This document shows, one piece after another, positions 15,864 to 25,698 of a stretch of DNA of 64,000 nucleotides; positions within the stretch are counted from its first letter, which is position 1; every line of letters starts with the position of its first letter. A model generated the notes under the pieces. That model saw nothing but the letters and a program-made list of their open reading frames with translations, was not told the DNA's origin and made no database searches. Source of the DNA: Lewinellaceae bacterium (GTDB taxonomy: Bacteria > Bacteroidota > Bacteroidia > Chitinophagales > Saprospiraceae). The translations under genes were made by a program, and so were the position numbers. The stretch lies in NCBI GenBank assembly GCA_016708875.1, contig JADJFA010000010.1:1-64000 (forward strand). Reading direction: 5' to 3'.

Positions 15864-17261
15864 TCAAAACTCTAACACAAACCTCGCCCCGCCCCCTGTA
15901 CCCGTACTCACCCGAATATCCCCACCATGCAATTGCATAATCTGCTTGGAAATACTCAATCCCACACCGCTACCAGTTGGCTTGGTGGTAAAAAACGGGA
16001 TGAATATCTCTTCCAAAAGTTCAGCTGGAATGCCCGGGCCGTTGTCTTCCACTTCGATGAAAGGATGGCCTTTGGCATCGGCGCCCGCGCGGAGGGTGAT
16101 GCGAGATTGGAGGATTGATTCGATTGGGGGATTGATTCGATTGGGGGATTGATTCGATTGGGGGATTGCGGGATTGGACAGCGTCCCCAAAGCTTCGCGC
16201 GCATTTTTGACGAGATTTAGCAGCACCATTTCTAATTGTCCGGCATCTGCGTGGAGACGGAGTGTTTCGGGTTGCACAAAGGACTCTATCTTGATATTCA
16301 GGTCTTTACTTTCAGAAACGGCCAATTGCACCACGCGATCCAGCAGGTTTTTGGCCGAAATATCCTCCAGTCTCGGTTGAGGAATGGCGTTAAAGGAACG
16401 GTAGGCTTCCACAAAATTCACCAGTCCCCGGCTGCGCACTGCTACCACTTCAAGGGCTTCTGTGAGGTCAGCTGTGGCGGCATTTTTGGGCAGATCCTGC
16501 GCTACAATTTCCTGCGCAGTTTCTACCAGCGAGACAATCGGGGTAACGGAATTCATGATCTCGTGGCGCAGCACCCGGGTCAAATTTCGCCAGGCATCCA
16601 ACTCCTTGCGCTGCAATTCTGGGTGGATATTTTGGAGGGTAAGCAAGCGCACAGCCCGGCCTTGAAGGCTCACACTTACGCCTTGCACGGCCAATTGGCG
16701 GTTGGTTTCGGGCTGGTAAAGCATCTTACCTTTTGAGGTCAGGTTCTGGACAAACTGGGTGAGGGCTTTGTGTCGTTCGGGCAAATCGTGGAGATGGTGC
16801 AAGCGGTAAACGCCCAGCAGTTGGAACGCCGCACTGTTGGATACAAGCACCCCTGATTGGGCATCGAACACCAGAATGCCTGCGCTGAGGTGCTGCACAA
16901 TGGTATTGAGAAACAGGAGGTTGGCTTCCTTTTCGGCACGTGTTTGGCGGAAAGCTTCCAGCACTTCGTTGAACTGCCGGTTTACCTCTGCAAACGAATC
17001 GCCCTTGTCCTTGGCCGACGAAAACCGGATGGCAAAATCCGAATACCGCACACTTTCAAAAAAACGGGCCAGACGGCGGTTCGTGTCGTTCACATACCGG
17101 AAAAGGCTGAATGCCAGGCTAATCGCAACGATTCCGAACAGAATGGAAAGTGCAATCTGTGGCGCAGGCAGCATCGCAGCCACTACCGCGCTGGCAATGG
17201 CCACACCCAGCATCGCAATGCGCCAGGCGAATGCGAACGAAAAGCTGCGAACGAATGCCAT
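15864..17261 (-). CDS. NtrY-like sensor histidine kinase
   Basis: This 465-residue protein has two membrane helices (about 12-30 and 36-55), a HAMP-like segment, a PAS-like region (about 115-215) and a kinase core: H-box LRHEIMNS with His233, N-box NLVKNAREAL with Asn353, G1 VEDNGPGIP, F-box FIPFFTTK and G2 GSGVGLSI. Residues 362-386, between the N and G1 boxes, are an unusual Pro/Asn/Ser-rich insert encoded by three 17-base tandem repeats. A likely partner is the NtrC-type regulator at 24247-25622, although it is not adjacent. The bestrophin-like gene lies just upstream on the same strand. Confidence 0.9.
   Translation of the reverse strand: MAFVRSFSFAFAWRIAMLGVAIASAVVAAMLPAPQIALSILFGIVAISLAFSLFRYVNDTNRRLARFFESVRYSDFAIRFSSAKDKGDSFAEVNRQFNEVLEAFRQTRAEKEANLLFLNTIVQHLSAGILVFDAQSGVLVSNSAAFQLLGVYRLHHLHDLPERHKALTQFVQNLTSKGKMLYQPETNRQLAVQGVSVSLQGRAVRLLTLQNIHPELQRKELDAWRNLTRVLRHEIMNSVTPIVSLVETAQEIVAQDLPKNAATADLTEALEVVAVRSRGLVNFVEAYRSFNAIPQPRLEDISAKNLLDRVVQLAVSESKDLNIKIESFVQPETLRLHADAGQLEMVLLNLVKNAREALGTLSNPAIPQSNQSPNRINPPIESILQSRITLRAGADAKGHPFIEVEDNGPGIPAELLEEIFIPFFTTKPTGSGVGLSISKQIMQLHGGDIRVSTGTGGGARFVLEF
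16117..16167. repeat. Three 17-base tandem repeats inside a kinase gene
   Basis: The unit gattcgattgggggatt occurs three times without a gap at 16117-16133, 16134-16150 and 16151-16167. The total of 51 bases keeps the reading frame, each unit being read in a different frame. Confidence 0.95.
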
Positions 17262-17263
17262 AA

Positions 17264-18142
17264 TCAGATAAGTTCGTGAATGTGTACTTGAATACCCCGC
17301 GCCATTTTGCCCAATGGCAGATCATTTTCATCTGCTCCAAATGGCTCCTCAATTTCCTCTGCAATCAGTTCCAAACTGGCCAGGACATAAAAAATGAATC
17401 CGACAATGGGGATGACCAAATAGCCCAATGTAAACACAAAGCCAAAGGGCAAGGTAGCCACATAGAACAGAATGAATTTTTTGATAAACACGCTGTAAGA
17501 ATACGGAATTGGCGTGTTTTTGATGCGCTCACAGGCTCCGCAAATGTCGGTGAACGATTGTAACTCAGCGTTGAGAAAAAGCAGCTGTTCTCCGGTAATT
17601 CTCTTCTCTTCCAACATATCGTGCACCTGCCGCAGCATCAAAGCCGCAATCTGGTTTGGGATGTGTTTGTCCAAATCAATTTTTTGCTGGGCTTCTGGCG
17701 GCAAATCATCAAAAAGTTCCAGGCGAGTATCTTCACTGCGGAGGTGGTTTTTAAGGGCAATGGCGTACATAGGAATCGCCTGTCTGAAAAAACGGCGATT
17801 GAGATCCTCGGCGGGCAAAATGGCCGAAAGTTTCATGGCCAAATTACGGCTGTTATTGGTCAATGCGCCCCAAAGTTTGCGGCCTTCCCACCAGCGCTCA
17901 TAGGCGGTATTGGTGCGAAATACGAGCAAAAACGAGATTACAAAGCCCAAAAGCGTGTGCATGACCGTAATATTCCGAAGACGGCTATTTTCGCTCAACT
18001 GCCATACTTCCATCTCCAACCAGGCAATCAGGCCCGAGTAGACGCAGACCGCCAAAATCCAGGGAAACAGCCGTCGTACCGTATCGGAGCGGTGAAAATG
18101 AAAAGGCCAGGAGAACCAGGCTTTCGGGTCGTGTGCGATCAT
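17264..18142 (-). CDS. Bestrophin-like (UPF0187) channel protein
   Basis: About 292 residues from ATG 18142. It has the bestrophin signatures: N-terminal RLFPWIL helix, FLLVFRTNTAYERWWEGRKLWG, and a late LPFGFVFTLGYLVIPIVGFIFYVL pair of helices followed by an acidic IEEPFG. Bacterial homologues form anion- or cation-selective pentameric channels. The frame is open to 18220, but those codons lie in the repeat at 18179-18386, so I prefer 18142. It ends 3 bases before the histidine kinase start, so the two are probably an operon. Confidence 0.87.
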   Translation of the reverse strand: MIAHDPKAWFSWPFHFHRSDTVRRLFPWILAVCVYSGLIAWLEMEVWQLSENSRLRNITVMHTLLGFVISFLLVFRTNTAYERWWEGRKLWGALTNNSRNLAMKLSAILPAEDLNRRFFRQAIPMYAIALKNHLRSEDTRLELFDDLPPEAQQKIDLDKHIPNQIAALMLRQVHDMLEEKRITGEQLLFLNAELQSFTDICGACERIKNTPIPYSYSVFIKKFILFYVATLPFGFVFTLGYLVIPIVGFIFYVLASLELIAEEIEEPFGADENDLPLGKMARGIQVHIHELI

Positions 18143-18178
18143 TGGAATACTTTTGCGGGCAAAGAAAATGGGTATAAA

Positions 18179-18386
18179 ACCACAAAAGGCACAAAAGGAC
18201 ACAAAAGTTAAACAATCCAATCTTTTGTGCCCTTTTGTGCCTTTTGTGGTTCAAAATCTACAAAGGACACAAAAGTTGAGCAATCCGGCCTTTTGTGCCC
18301 TTTTGTGCCTTTTGTGGTTCAAAATCTACAAAGGACACAAAAGTTGAGCAATCCGGCCTTTTGTGTTCTTTTGTGCCTTTTGTGGT
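18179..18386. repeat. 68-base tandem repeat and palindrome (locus C)
   Basis: The left arm 18179-18207 is the reverse complement of 18222-18250 with one mismatch over 29 bases. The right arm plus spacer is then repeated at a 68-base period (18222, 18290, 18358). The words are cacaaaag and cttttgtg. It lies between the divergent bestrophin and YjbR genes. Confidence 0.9.
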
Positions 18387-18401
18387 TCATAAATCAAAAT
18401 C

Positions 18402-18758
18402 ATGGTCGAGATTAAAACATTCCATGCCTTCGTGCTTTCGTTGCCCGAAACGGAAGAAAAACCACACTTTGAAGTCACTTCTTTTACGTTAAAGAAAAAG
18501 GTGTTTGCCACCTTAAACGCACCACAAAATCGCGCCACGCTCAGGTTTTCGCCAGAAATGCAGGACATTTTTTCAGCCCTCAGCAAAGGCGCGATTTTTC
18601 CCGTACCGAACAAATGGGGACACTACGGCTGGACGCACATCAACTTGGAAACCGCCGAGTGGGAACTTTGCCAGGATGCCCTGAGAACGGCCTGGTGGGA
18701 GGTAGCACCGAAAGCCGTTCGGGCAAAATACCCGAGCATCAATGTAAATGAAGAATAG
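18402..18758 (+). CDS. MmcQ/YjbR family protein
   Basis: This 118-residue protein matches the YjbR fold: LPETEEKPHFEVTSF at about 14-28, KKKVFATL, and a C-terminal RTAWWEVAPK helix. YjbR-like domains are small DNA-binding-like or structural domains whose biochemical role is unclear. The ATG at 18402 lies 16 bases after the 68-base repeat ends, so the promoter or leader must involve that repeat. Confidence 0.85.
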   Translation: MVEIKTFHAFVLSLPETEEKPHFEVTSFTLKKKVFATLNAPQNRATLRFSPEMQDIFSALSKGAIFPVPNKWGHYGWTHINLETAEWELCQDALRTAWWEVAPKAVRAKYPSINVNEE

Positions 18759-18910
18759 GATATGTATCAATCTCGAAAATGGGCAAGGCAAGTTCAAATG
18801 CAGGAAAGGAATCCTGGTCGATCTCAATACGTTGGAGCAACTATTGGGTGGATTCTTCCGTATTTACATCATAAACGATAGACCCTAACCAGCCAACAAA
18901 TATTTCCGCC
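18759..18910. other. Short spacer, no gene supported
   Basis: Only a 39-codon frame without recognisable features is present between the YjbR gene and the large secreted-protein gene. Confidence 0.4.
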
Positions 18911-19456
18911 ATGCCTTTGTTCCGCTTCCTAACCGCCCTATTGCTCTGCACGACCTTTTCCGCCCACGGCCAAATTACACTCAATGAATTCCTTGCCTCT
19001 AACAATTTAGTCAATCAAGATCCTGATTTTCAAGCATTTGCCGACTGGATCGAGCTGCATAACGGCAGTAACAATACAGTGGATCTTTCCAATTGGTGGC
19101 TCTCCGACGATGCTGATGTGCTCGACAAATGGACCTTTCCGGCAGGCGCCAGTATTCCGGCCAATGGCTTCCTGCTTGTCTGGGCCGATGGCGAAAACAC
19201 GGGCCTACACACGAATTTTAAATTGTCTGCTGATGGTGAAAAACTAATTCTGAGCAACCAGCTCGGCGTTGAGGCGGACAAAATCAGTTTTGGGCTTCAG
19301 CTGACCGATGTATCTCAAGGACGTTCATTGGACGGAACTGGCGGTTGGGGTTTTTATATCAAACCAACGCCTGGCGCAAGCAACACCACCAGCGCATTTT
19401 TGAGGATTACACCAAGCCAGTGCCTTATTTTTCGGTGGCGGGTGGTTTTTTCCTAA
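18911..19456 (+). CDS. Lamin-tail-domain N-terminus of giant CotH/T9SS protein
   Basis: A signal peptide (LTALLLCTTFSAHGQ) is followed by a lamin-tail domain (LTD): ITLNEFLASN, DWIELHNGSNNTVDLSNWWLSDD and FPAGASIPANGFLLVWAD. The native frame holds to about 19400, where a run of five T in gcatttttgagg shifts it; the following ORF carries on as EDYTKPVPYFSVAGG. This is therefore the front of one protein of roughly 1,530 residues. Confidence 0.75.
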   Translation: MPLFRFLTALLLCTTFSAHGQITLNEFLASNNLVNQDPDFQAFADWIELHNGSNNTVDLSNWWLSDDADVLDKWTFPAGASIPANGFLLVWADGENTGLHTNFKLSADGEKLILSNQLGVEADKISFGLQLTDVSQGRSLDGTGGWGFYIKPTPGASNTTSAFLRITPSQCLIFRWRVVFS

Positions 19457-22400
19457 ACCCAGTCACAGTCAACATCCAGAACCTAAGCAGCATTGGAGCA
19501 GTGCATTACACGACCGATGGGTCAGCACCAACAGACACTTCGCCCGTATTTGTACAGCCTCAGGAATTCAGCACGAACACTGTGGTAAAAGCGCGGATCA
19601 TTGCCCCTAACCGGATACCCGGGCCAGTGGTGGTCAATACCTATTTTATTGGGGAAGATTTTCAACAGCGCGGCCTTGGGGTGCTCTCGCTTTCAGGCAA
19701 CCCCGCCGATTTCTTTGGGCTTGATTCGGGTATATTGGTGCAGAATTACAAGCCTGATTGGGAAATTCCTATCCACCTTGAATTCTATGAAAACGACGGA
19801 ATTCTTGGATTTCACCACGACGCCGGGGCAAGCGTAGGCGGTGAAAACTCCTGGATTTTGCCACAAAAACTGCTCAATATCTCTTCCCGAAAACAGTATG
19901 GTGGAGGCCACATTGAGTATCAAATTTTCCCCGACAATTCCCGGACGAGTTTCGAGGACCTCATCCTGCGTACCAGTGGAAATGATTGGTCCAACACGTT
20001 TTTCCGCGATGGACTGATTCAAAATACAGCCAGCAGTACTGCCGATCTTGATGTACAGGCATTCCGACCAGTAGCCACTTATATCAACGGTGTGTATTAC
20101 GGCATATACAACCTCCGCGAAAAACAGGATAAGGAATATGCCGAGATCCACGATGGCATAACACCGAACAGTCTTGATTATATTGAAAATGACGGTGTGA
20201 TCAAAGAGGGCGACGCGGTGGCCTACCAACAAATGGTGGCAATGCTCAATGCAGGCGTACAGGGTGATACGGCCTTTCAGGCTTTAGCGCAGGTATGCGA
20301 TATCAGGAATTACACCGATTACATCATAGCAGAAATTTTTTCGGCCAACACCAGCTGGGGGCACAATATCGCCCTCTTCCGAAAGCGCAGCCCGGAAGCA
20401 AAATGGCGCTGGTTTCCCCACGATTTTGACCGGGGATTCAACCTGGCAGAAGTGGGCGGCACCGGCATGGCCTGGGCAACGGCCACCAATGGGCCGGATT
20501 GGAGCAATGGCCCGTTTGCCACCCTTTTTCTGCGCAAAATGTTGGAAAACAATGCTTTCAAAGAAAGCTTTATCACCCGTTTTGCCGACCATTTGTTTGT
20601 CACCTGGAACCCTCAATGGGTGAATCCTCGGATAGATCGTCACGCTAATTGGATTAGGAACGAGATGCCCTACCTCGTAGGAGAATGGGCAGGCACCACC
20701 TCAAGTTACGGCGATGGCATCCCCTCCGTACAGTTTTGGGAAAATGAAGTGGCCAAACTAAAGACCTTTGGCCAGCAGCGCAATGCATTCATGTTCACTG
20801 ATTTGTCGCAGTTTTTTGCGCTTCCTGGAGCCTCGAACCTCCAAGTGGACGTGAGCGATCCGGCGCATGGCCGGGTGCGTTTGCACGATATGCCGGCTTT
20901 GCCCAATTATCCCTGGTCAGGGAAGTATTTCCAAGATCGCCCTTTCACCCTGACCGCAGCGGCAAGACCGGGCTTCAATTTTGTTCGTTGGGAAAAAACA
21001 TCCGATTCCAGTCAAGTGCTTCTGGCAGCAGGCAGTACCTGGAAATATCGCGACGCGGCTACTGCGGCGCCATCCGATTGGAACCAGGTCAACTTTGATG
21101 ATACAGCATGGCCTGAAGGTTCTGCACAATTTGGATATGGCGACGGTGATGAAGCGACCCTGCTGAACTTTGGCAGCGACCCAGATAACAAGACCATCAG
21201 CTATTATTTCCGCCAAAAATTCTTCGTAACCAACCCTGCCGACCTTGGTTCATTAACGCTTCGACTGGTGGCCGACGATGGGGCTGTGGTCTACCTGAAT
21301 GGCCAGGAAGTCTGGCGGCAAAATATGCCCACGGGTGTCATAAACGGTTCTACCCTGGCCCCTAACACAGTGGGAGCGCCCGGCGAAAATGCCTGGAATG
21401 AGCAGAGCATTCCGGCCTCGGTACTGATGGCCGGAGAAAACACCATCGCGGTGGAAGTGCATCAAGCCGCAGCAAACAGTTCTGACATAAGTTTTGACCT
21501 TGAGATCAGCAGTAGCATTTCAGGTGCGGCACAAATTATCAGCACCGATCCGATGCTCCAAACGAGTATAAACAGCAATGATCCTGTTACACTTCGGGCT
21601 GTGTTTGAGAGCAATGGAGAATGCGGTATTCTGCCTGATACGATTCGTCAAAATTTGCCCCTTACGCCGGCCTGTTCGCCCTATACGGCCCTAGCCGATG
21701 TGGTGGTCTTGCCGTCCGTCACGCTGACGATGGAAGCAGGTGTAGAAGTTCGCTTCCCCAAGGGGGCGGACCTATGGGTGCTCGGCGATCTACAAATCAA
21801 CGGCGCCGTCAATAATCCGGTAAAAATCAATAGCCTTGCAAACGGGGAAGCCTGGGGTGGGATATTATTCAAAAACACCACTTCAAAATCTTATTTGAAC
21901 TTTTTGGTCCTGGAAAACGCAAGCGCCGGCACACATCGCCTGTATTTCCCGGCAGCCATTTCGGCCTATCACGCGGATCTGGAACTGGATCATTTGAACC
22001 TGACGAATGTGACCGACAACCCCATTTTTGCCCGTTTCTCGGATGTTACCTTGACCAATTCTGCCATTCGATCCGTCGCAACCGGCGATGGGATCAATGT
22101 GAAACAGGGGAAAGGGCGGGTAGAAAATTGTACGTTCACGGCGCTTGGCGCTGTATTTCCCGATATGGATGCGATTGATTTTGACGGCGTGGTTGATGGT
22201 ATCGTGCGCAATAATATCATCCATGATTTTCGAGGCGACAACTGCGATGGGCTTGATATCGGGGAACAGTGCCAAAACCTGCAAATCGAAGGGAATTTCA
22301 TCTACCATTGTTTTGACAAAGGCATTTCAGTGGGGCAACAAAGTTCGGCTGAGATTCGCAACAATACGATCGTGTACACTGCTATTGGCATCGCGCTCAA

Positions 22401-23499
22401 AGATCAGTCGCCTGTGACAGTGGATCACTGTACACTTTTCGGGAATCAAAGTGCCATTTCGGCTTATGAAAAGAATCCTGGTTTCCTTGGGGGGAATGGA
22501 GTTATCACCAACTGTATCGTTTCTAATGCGGCTTTTAATGCCTTCATTGCCGATTCACTTTCCTCATTGACTTTGTCCAATTGTCTTTCGGGTAGCGATA
22601 CCCTCACTGGATTGGGAAACCTGACCGCCGACCCACATTTTGTTAACCCGACGCAATACGATTTCAATTTATTACCCGGCTCAGTTGCCATTGGCGCTGG
22701 CACAAGCGGTACAGACCTTGGCGCAAATCCCTTGCCCAATTACACGGGACAGCCACAATTGATGTTTTCCGAAATACTATACAAGGATACCCTGACCAAT
22801 ACCGGCGAGTTTTTGGAATTGCACAACCCTGGGTCACAGCCAATTGACTTGAGTGCTTACACGATCTTTGGCGCGCTTGATTTTGTATTTCCTCCTGGCG
22901 CCAGCATCGCAGCGGGCGAGTATGTGGTGGTGGCAAAAGATGCTGCGGATTTCCCGGCCAATGCTTCCTATCAGGTGTTCCAATGGACCAGCGGCAAACT
23001 TGCTGACGAGGGCGAGAAGATCCTGTTATCCGATGCCAACGGATTGCTTTCAGATTTTGTCCGGTACAACAATCACGCGCCCTGGCCTGAAGCCAATACG
23101 ATGTATGGAAAATCTTTAGAACTCGTGTCAACAGACCTTGACAACCATTTTGCCAGCAGTTGGCTTCCCAGCGGCCCCTTTGGCGGCACACCGGGCGGCC
23201 CCAGCAACAACGTAGGAACGCATCTGCCCACTGTTGTTGGGACAGAACTGGCTGTATTCCCGAACCCGGCAAACGATATTGTTCATATTGCAGTAAAAAA
23301 CGCTGCACCCGGTGCTATTTTACTGGAGATTTGCGACTTGAACGGGCGAGTTGTTCTTTCAGAAAAGGCAATTTGTTCAGGCGGGATGCTGGTGAAACAA
23401 GTGGGCGTGGCAGGTATGGCAGCCGGCGTTTATGTGGTGCGGGCGATGGATCTAAAGGGGAATTCGTTGGGATTGGAGCGGCTGGTTGTAAAAAATTGA
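19345..23499 (+). CDS. CotH / beta-helix / lamin-tail protein with T9SS sorting domain (main part)
   Basis: The native frame starts at about 19402; upstream residues are out of frame. In order: a chitobiase/hexosaminidase C-terminal-like module (HYTTDGSAPTDTSPVF), a CotH-like kinase domain (FRDGLIQNTA, YGIYNLREKQDKEY, and FPHDFDRGFN supplying the DxD metal site), a beta-sandwich module, a parallel beta-helix (about 22000-22600), a second lamin-tail domain (FSEILYKDTLTNTGEFLELH) and a T9SS type A sorting domain (LAVFPNPANDIVHIAV ... AAGVYVVRAMD). CotH proteins phosphorylate secreted proteins. I infer a secreted or surface-anchored kinase-like protein; target unknown. Confidence 0.82.
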   Translation: MGFLYQTNAWRKQHHQRIFEDYTKPVPYFSVAGGFFLNPVTVNIQNLSSIGAVHYTTDGSAPTDTSPVFVQPQEFSTNTVVKARIIAPNRIPGPVVVNTYFIGEDFQQRGLGVLSLSGNPADFFGLDSGILVQNYKPDWEIPIHLEFYENDGILGFHHDAGASVGGENSWILPQKLLNISSRKQYGGGHIEYQIFPDNSRTSFEDLILRTSGNDWSNTFFRDGLIQNTASSTADLDVQAFRPVATYINGVYYGIYNLREKQDKEYAEIHDGITPNSLDYIENDGVIKEGDAVAYQQMVAMLNAGVQGDTAFQALAQVCDIRNYTDYIIAEIFSANTSWGHNIALFRKRSPEAKWRWFPHDFDRGFNLAEVGGTGMAWATATNGPDWSNGPFATLFLRKMLENNAFKESFITRFADHLFVTWNPQWVNPRIDRHANWIRNEMPYLVGEWAGTTSSYGDGIPSVQFWENEVAKLKTFGQQRNAFMFTDLSQFFALPGASNLQVDVSDPAHGRVRLHDMPALPNYPWSGKYFQDRPFTLTAAARPGFNFVRWEKTSDSSQVLLAAGSTWKYRDAATAAPSDWNQVNFDDTAWPEGSAQFGYGDGDEATLLNFGSDPDNKTISYYFRQKFFVTNPADLGSLTLRLVADDGAVVYLNGQEVWRQNMPTGVINGSTLAPNTVGAPGENAWNEQSIPASVLMAGENTIAVEVHQAAANSSDISFDLEISSSISGAAQIISTDPMLQTSINSNDPVTLRAVFESNGECGILPDTIRQNLPLTPACSPYTALADVVVLPSVTLTMEAGVEVRFPKGADLWVLGDLQINGAVNNPVKINSLANGEAWGGILFKNTTSKSYLNFLVLENASAGTHRLYFPAAISAYHADLELDHLNLTNVTDNPIFARFSDVTLTNSAIRSVATGDGINVKQGKGRVENCTFTALGAVFPDMDAIDFDGVVDGIVRNNIIHDFRGDNCDGLDIGEQCQNLQIEGNFIYHCFDKGISVGQQSSAEIRNNTIVYTAIGIALKDQSPVTVDHCTLFGNQSAISAYEKNPGFLGGNGVITNCIVSNAAFNAFIADSLSSLTLSNCLSGSDTLTGLGNLTADPHFVNPTQYDFNLLPGSVAIGAGTSGTDLGANPLPNYTGQPQLMFSEILYKDTLTNTGEFLELHNPGSQPIDLSAYTIFGALDFVFPPGASIAAGEYVVVAKDAADFPANASYQVFQWTSGKLADEGEKILLSDANGLLSDFVRYNNHAPWPEANTMYGKSLELVSTDLDNHFASSWLPSGPFGGTPGGPSNNVGTHLPTVVGTELAVFPNPANDIVHIAVKNAAPGAILLEICDLNGRVVLSEKAICSGGMLVKQVGVAGMAAGVYVVRAMDLKGNSLGLERLVVKN

Positions 23500-23567
23500 G
23501 ACGATACCTCCTCGTGCCAAAAAGGCGATTCAAAGCGAATACCCTGAGATTAATCCTGAATGAACTG

Positions 23568-23575
23568 TACCTTTG
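23568..23575 (+). promoter_or_regulatory. -7 box TACCTTTG upstream of DUF433 gene
   Basis: Exact TAnnTTTG match ending 21 bases before ATG 23597. No convincing -33 TTG was placed. Confidence 0.5.
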
Positions 23576-23596
23576 TTTATCAACAAAACTCAAATT

Positions 23597-23848
23597 ATGC
23601 AAGTCCAATTTCCAGGATTCCCGAGCATTGTCACGGATCCGGCCATTTGTGACGGCCAACCCCGTATTGATGGCACACGAATTACAATATCCGCAATTTT
23701 GTCTTACATCGCTGGCGGCTTGACGGTAGACGATCTTTTAAGAGAATATCCCAAGCTAAAAAGGGAAGACATTCAACAAGCATTGTCGTTCGCAACTGCT
23801 CATCTCCAGGGTCGTTATATCCCACTTCGGTCATCGGTTGCTGCATGA
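23597..23848 (+). CDS. DUF433 family antitoxin-like protein
   Basis: An 83-residue protein from ATG 23597. It has the DUF433 signature: ICDGQPRIDGTRITISAIL, then LTVDDLLREYPKLKREDIQQAL. DUF433 proteins usually pair with DUF5615 PIN-like proteins as toxin-antitoxin-like modules. The TGA overlaps the ATG of the downstream DUF5615 gene as ATGA (23845-23848). I prefer 23597 to the earlier ATG at 23573 because the promoter box overlaps that codon. Confidence 0.85.
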   Translation: MQVQFPGFPSIVTDPAICDGQPRIDGTRITISAILSYIAGGLTVDDLLREYPKLKREDIQQALSFATAHLQGRYIPLRSSVAA

Positions 23849-24216
23849 AGTTCCTTCTCGACGAAAACCTTCTGCCCTCTTTCCGCGATATTATGCTCGA
23901 TTTGGGCTATTAGGCTCGCCACGTTTATGATGTTGACTTGGATCAAACGCCTGACGAGGAAATCATTGCTTTTGCATGCCAGACAGGCGAAACTATTTTG
24001 ACCAACGATTTAGATTTTTCTAGAATCATGGCGCTCTCTGGGGAACGGTTTCCAACAATTATTACATTTCGTTTAGGGGCACTCAACCCCATCTTTTTTC
24101 GAGAAATTGTACTTCTAAATTTCTCGAGCCTCTTAGAACATGTCCAGCAAGGTTGTTTGATTACGATTGATGAGGGAGGGATTAGGGTGCGCCAACTTCC
24201 CATTTTCAAACGTTGA
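23845..24216 (+). pseudogene. DUF5615 PIN-like protein interrupted by TAG
   Basis: From ATG 23845 the frame reads MKFLLDENLLPSFRDIMLD, then meets an in-frame TAG at 23911-23913, and continues ARHVYDVDLDQTPDEEI ... ILTNDLDFSRIMALSG to 24216. The PIN-like acidic residues (DEN, and NDLDF) are all present, so only one codon (perhaps GAG to TAG) breaks it. It is coupled by ATGA to the DUF433 gene. Either an inactivated toxin or a base error. The downstream part (from 23938) is open. Confidence 0.75.
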
Positions 24217-24246
24217 AATGACGACTACATATTCCAATCCTGCTCC

Positions 24247-25622
24247 TCACAACTGATACTTCTCCAGCCTTCGATACAACGAAGCCCGCGTCAGCCCCAA
24301 CTCAGTTGCTGCTTCCGTGATATTCCCGTGGTATTTTTGCAAAGCCTTCATAATCAACTGTTTTCCATGTCGTCGAGGTTCATTGTGGGTAAATCTACCT
24401 CACGGTTTTGCCCCGCTTCGCGGAAAAAGAAATCTTCCGGCTGTAATTTTTCGCCTTTCGTCATGATAACTGCCCGCTCCACCGCGTGTTGCAATTCGCG
24501 GATATTGCCAGGCCAGGGGTAGCGGTGCATTTCTTTCAAAAGAGCGGCGCTGAGCCCGCTCACCGAACGTTTGTATTTCCGCGCAAAATCTTTCAAAAAA
24601 TGCTGCGCCAATGGTTCAATGTCTTCCGTGCGGTCGCGCAGGGGTGGCAATTGGATTTCGATGGTGTTGATGCGGTAAAGCAGGTCCTGCCGGAAGGTGC
24701 GGTTCTTCACCGCTTCAAACAAATTTTGATTGGTGGCGGTCAACACTCTCACATTCACCGGACGCGGACGGTTGGAACCCACACGGGTGACCGTTCGGTT
24801 TTGCAACACCGTGAGGAGTTTTGCCTGTGAGCCAAGCGGGAGATTTCCGATTTCATCCAAAAAAATAGTGCCTCCATCGGCAGCTTCAAAACGTCCGGGG
24901 CGGTCCTCGCGGGCATCTGTGAAAGCCCCTTTTACATGGCCAAAAAGCTCGCTCTCGAACAGCGTATCTGTGATGGCGCCCATGTCTACTTTCACAAAAT
25001 TCTCCTTGGCCCTGCTGCTCTGGGCATGGATGGCTTGCGCTACTAAATCTTTGCCCGTGCCGTTTTCGCCAAGCAGCAGCACATTGGCATCCGTTTCGGC
25101 CACGCGCTGCACGGTGTCCCAAACCAATTGCATGGCACGGCTTTCGAAAATCATTTCAGGAAGATCACTCGCTGCGGCAAGATTTCGACCCAATTGCTTG
25201 GATTTCAATTGGTTGTTCTCGTCGCGACTGGCTTTGAGCCGAAGCGCGGAAGAGAGCGTTGCAAGCAATTTTTCATTGTCCCAGGGCTTTAGCACAAAAT
25301 CCGTCGCGCCGTTTTTGATGGCGCGTACGGCCAATTCCACGTCCCCATAAGCGGTGATAAGGACCACAACGGCACTGGGGTCAATTTCCAAAATTCGGGC
25401 CAGCCAGTCGAATCCTTCCTGCCCGGTGTTTTTGGCGCTGCGCCCAAAATTCATGTCGAGCATGATGAGCGCGTAGCGTTTTTCCTTCAAAAAGACGGGG
25501 ATTTCCTCAGGGTCGCGGGTAGTATCCACCTCGGCGAAGTGCCGTTTTAGAAAGAGTTTGCCCGCGCTGAGTACGCCGGGGTTATCATCTACGATGAGGA
25601 GAGAGGCTTCGTTCATGTCCAT
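24247..25622 (-). CDS. NtrC-type sigma-54-dependent response regulator (frameshifted before HTH)
   Basis: The receiver has DDN and LIMLDMNF with the phospho-Asp. The AAA+ domain has Walker A GENGTGKD, GAFTDA in the sigma-54 contact loop, Walker B FLDEIGNLP and an R-finger region. The observed frame ends at about 24354. In the next frame KQLIMKALQKYHGNITEAA...TRASLYRRLEKYQL encodes a Fis-type HTH ending at 24247. One A lost from a short A run (gaaaacag at about 24360) explains the shift. Start: ATG 25622 (MDMNEASLL) is preferred over 25670. It is the probable partner of the NtrY-like kinase at 15864. Confidence 0.85.
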
Positions 25623-25698
25623 GGTTCGGTTGCCAGTGCAAAGACAACGCTTGCATCCTGGCGAATGCAAATCAAGGGATTTTTTTTCAACTATCTAT

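Noticed and set aside
18179..18386. Possible CRISPR array
   Set aside because: The 68-base units are contiguous and palindromic with identical spacers; no unique spacers or cas genes are present.
18153..18492. Overlapping short frames with PFCAFCG or FVPFVVQ motifs
   Set aside because: They are translations of the 68-base repeat at locus C, not genes.
18762..18881. 39-codon open frame after the YjbR gene
   Set aside because: No ribosome-binding site or conserved features seen; composition is not protein-like.
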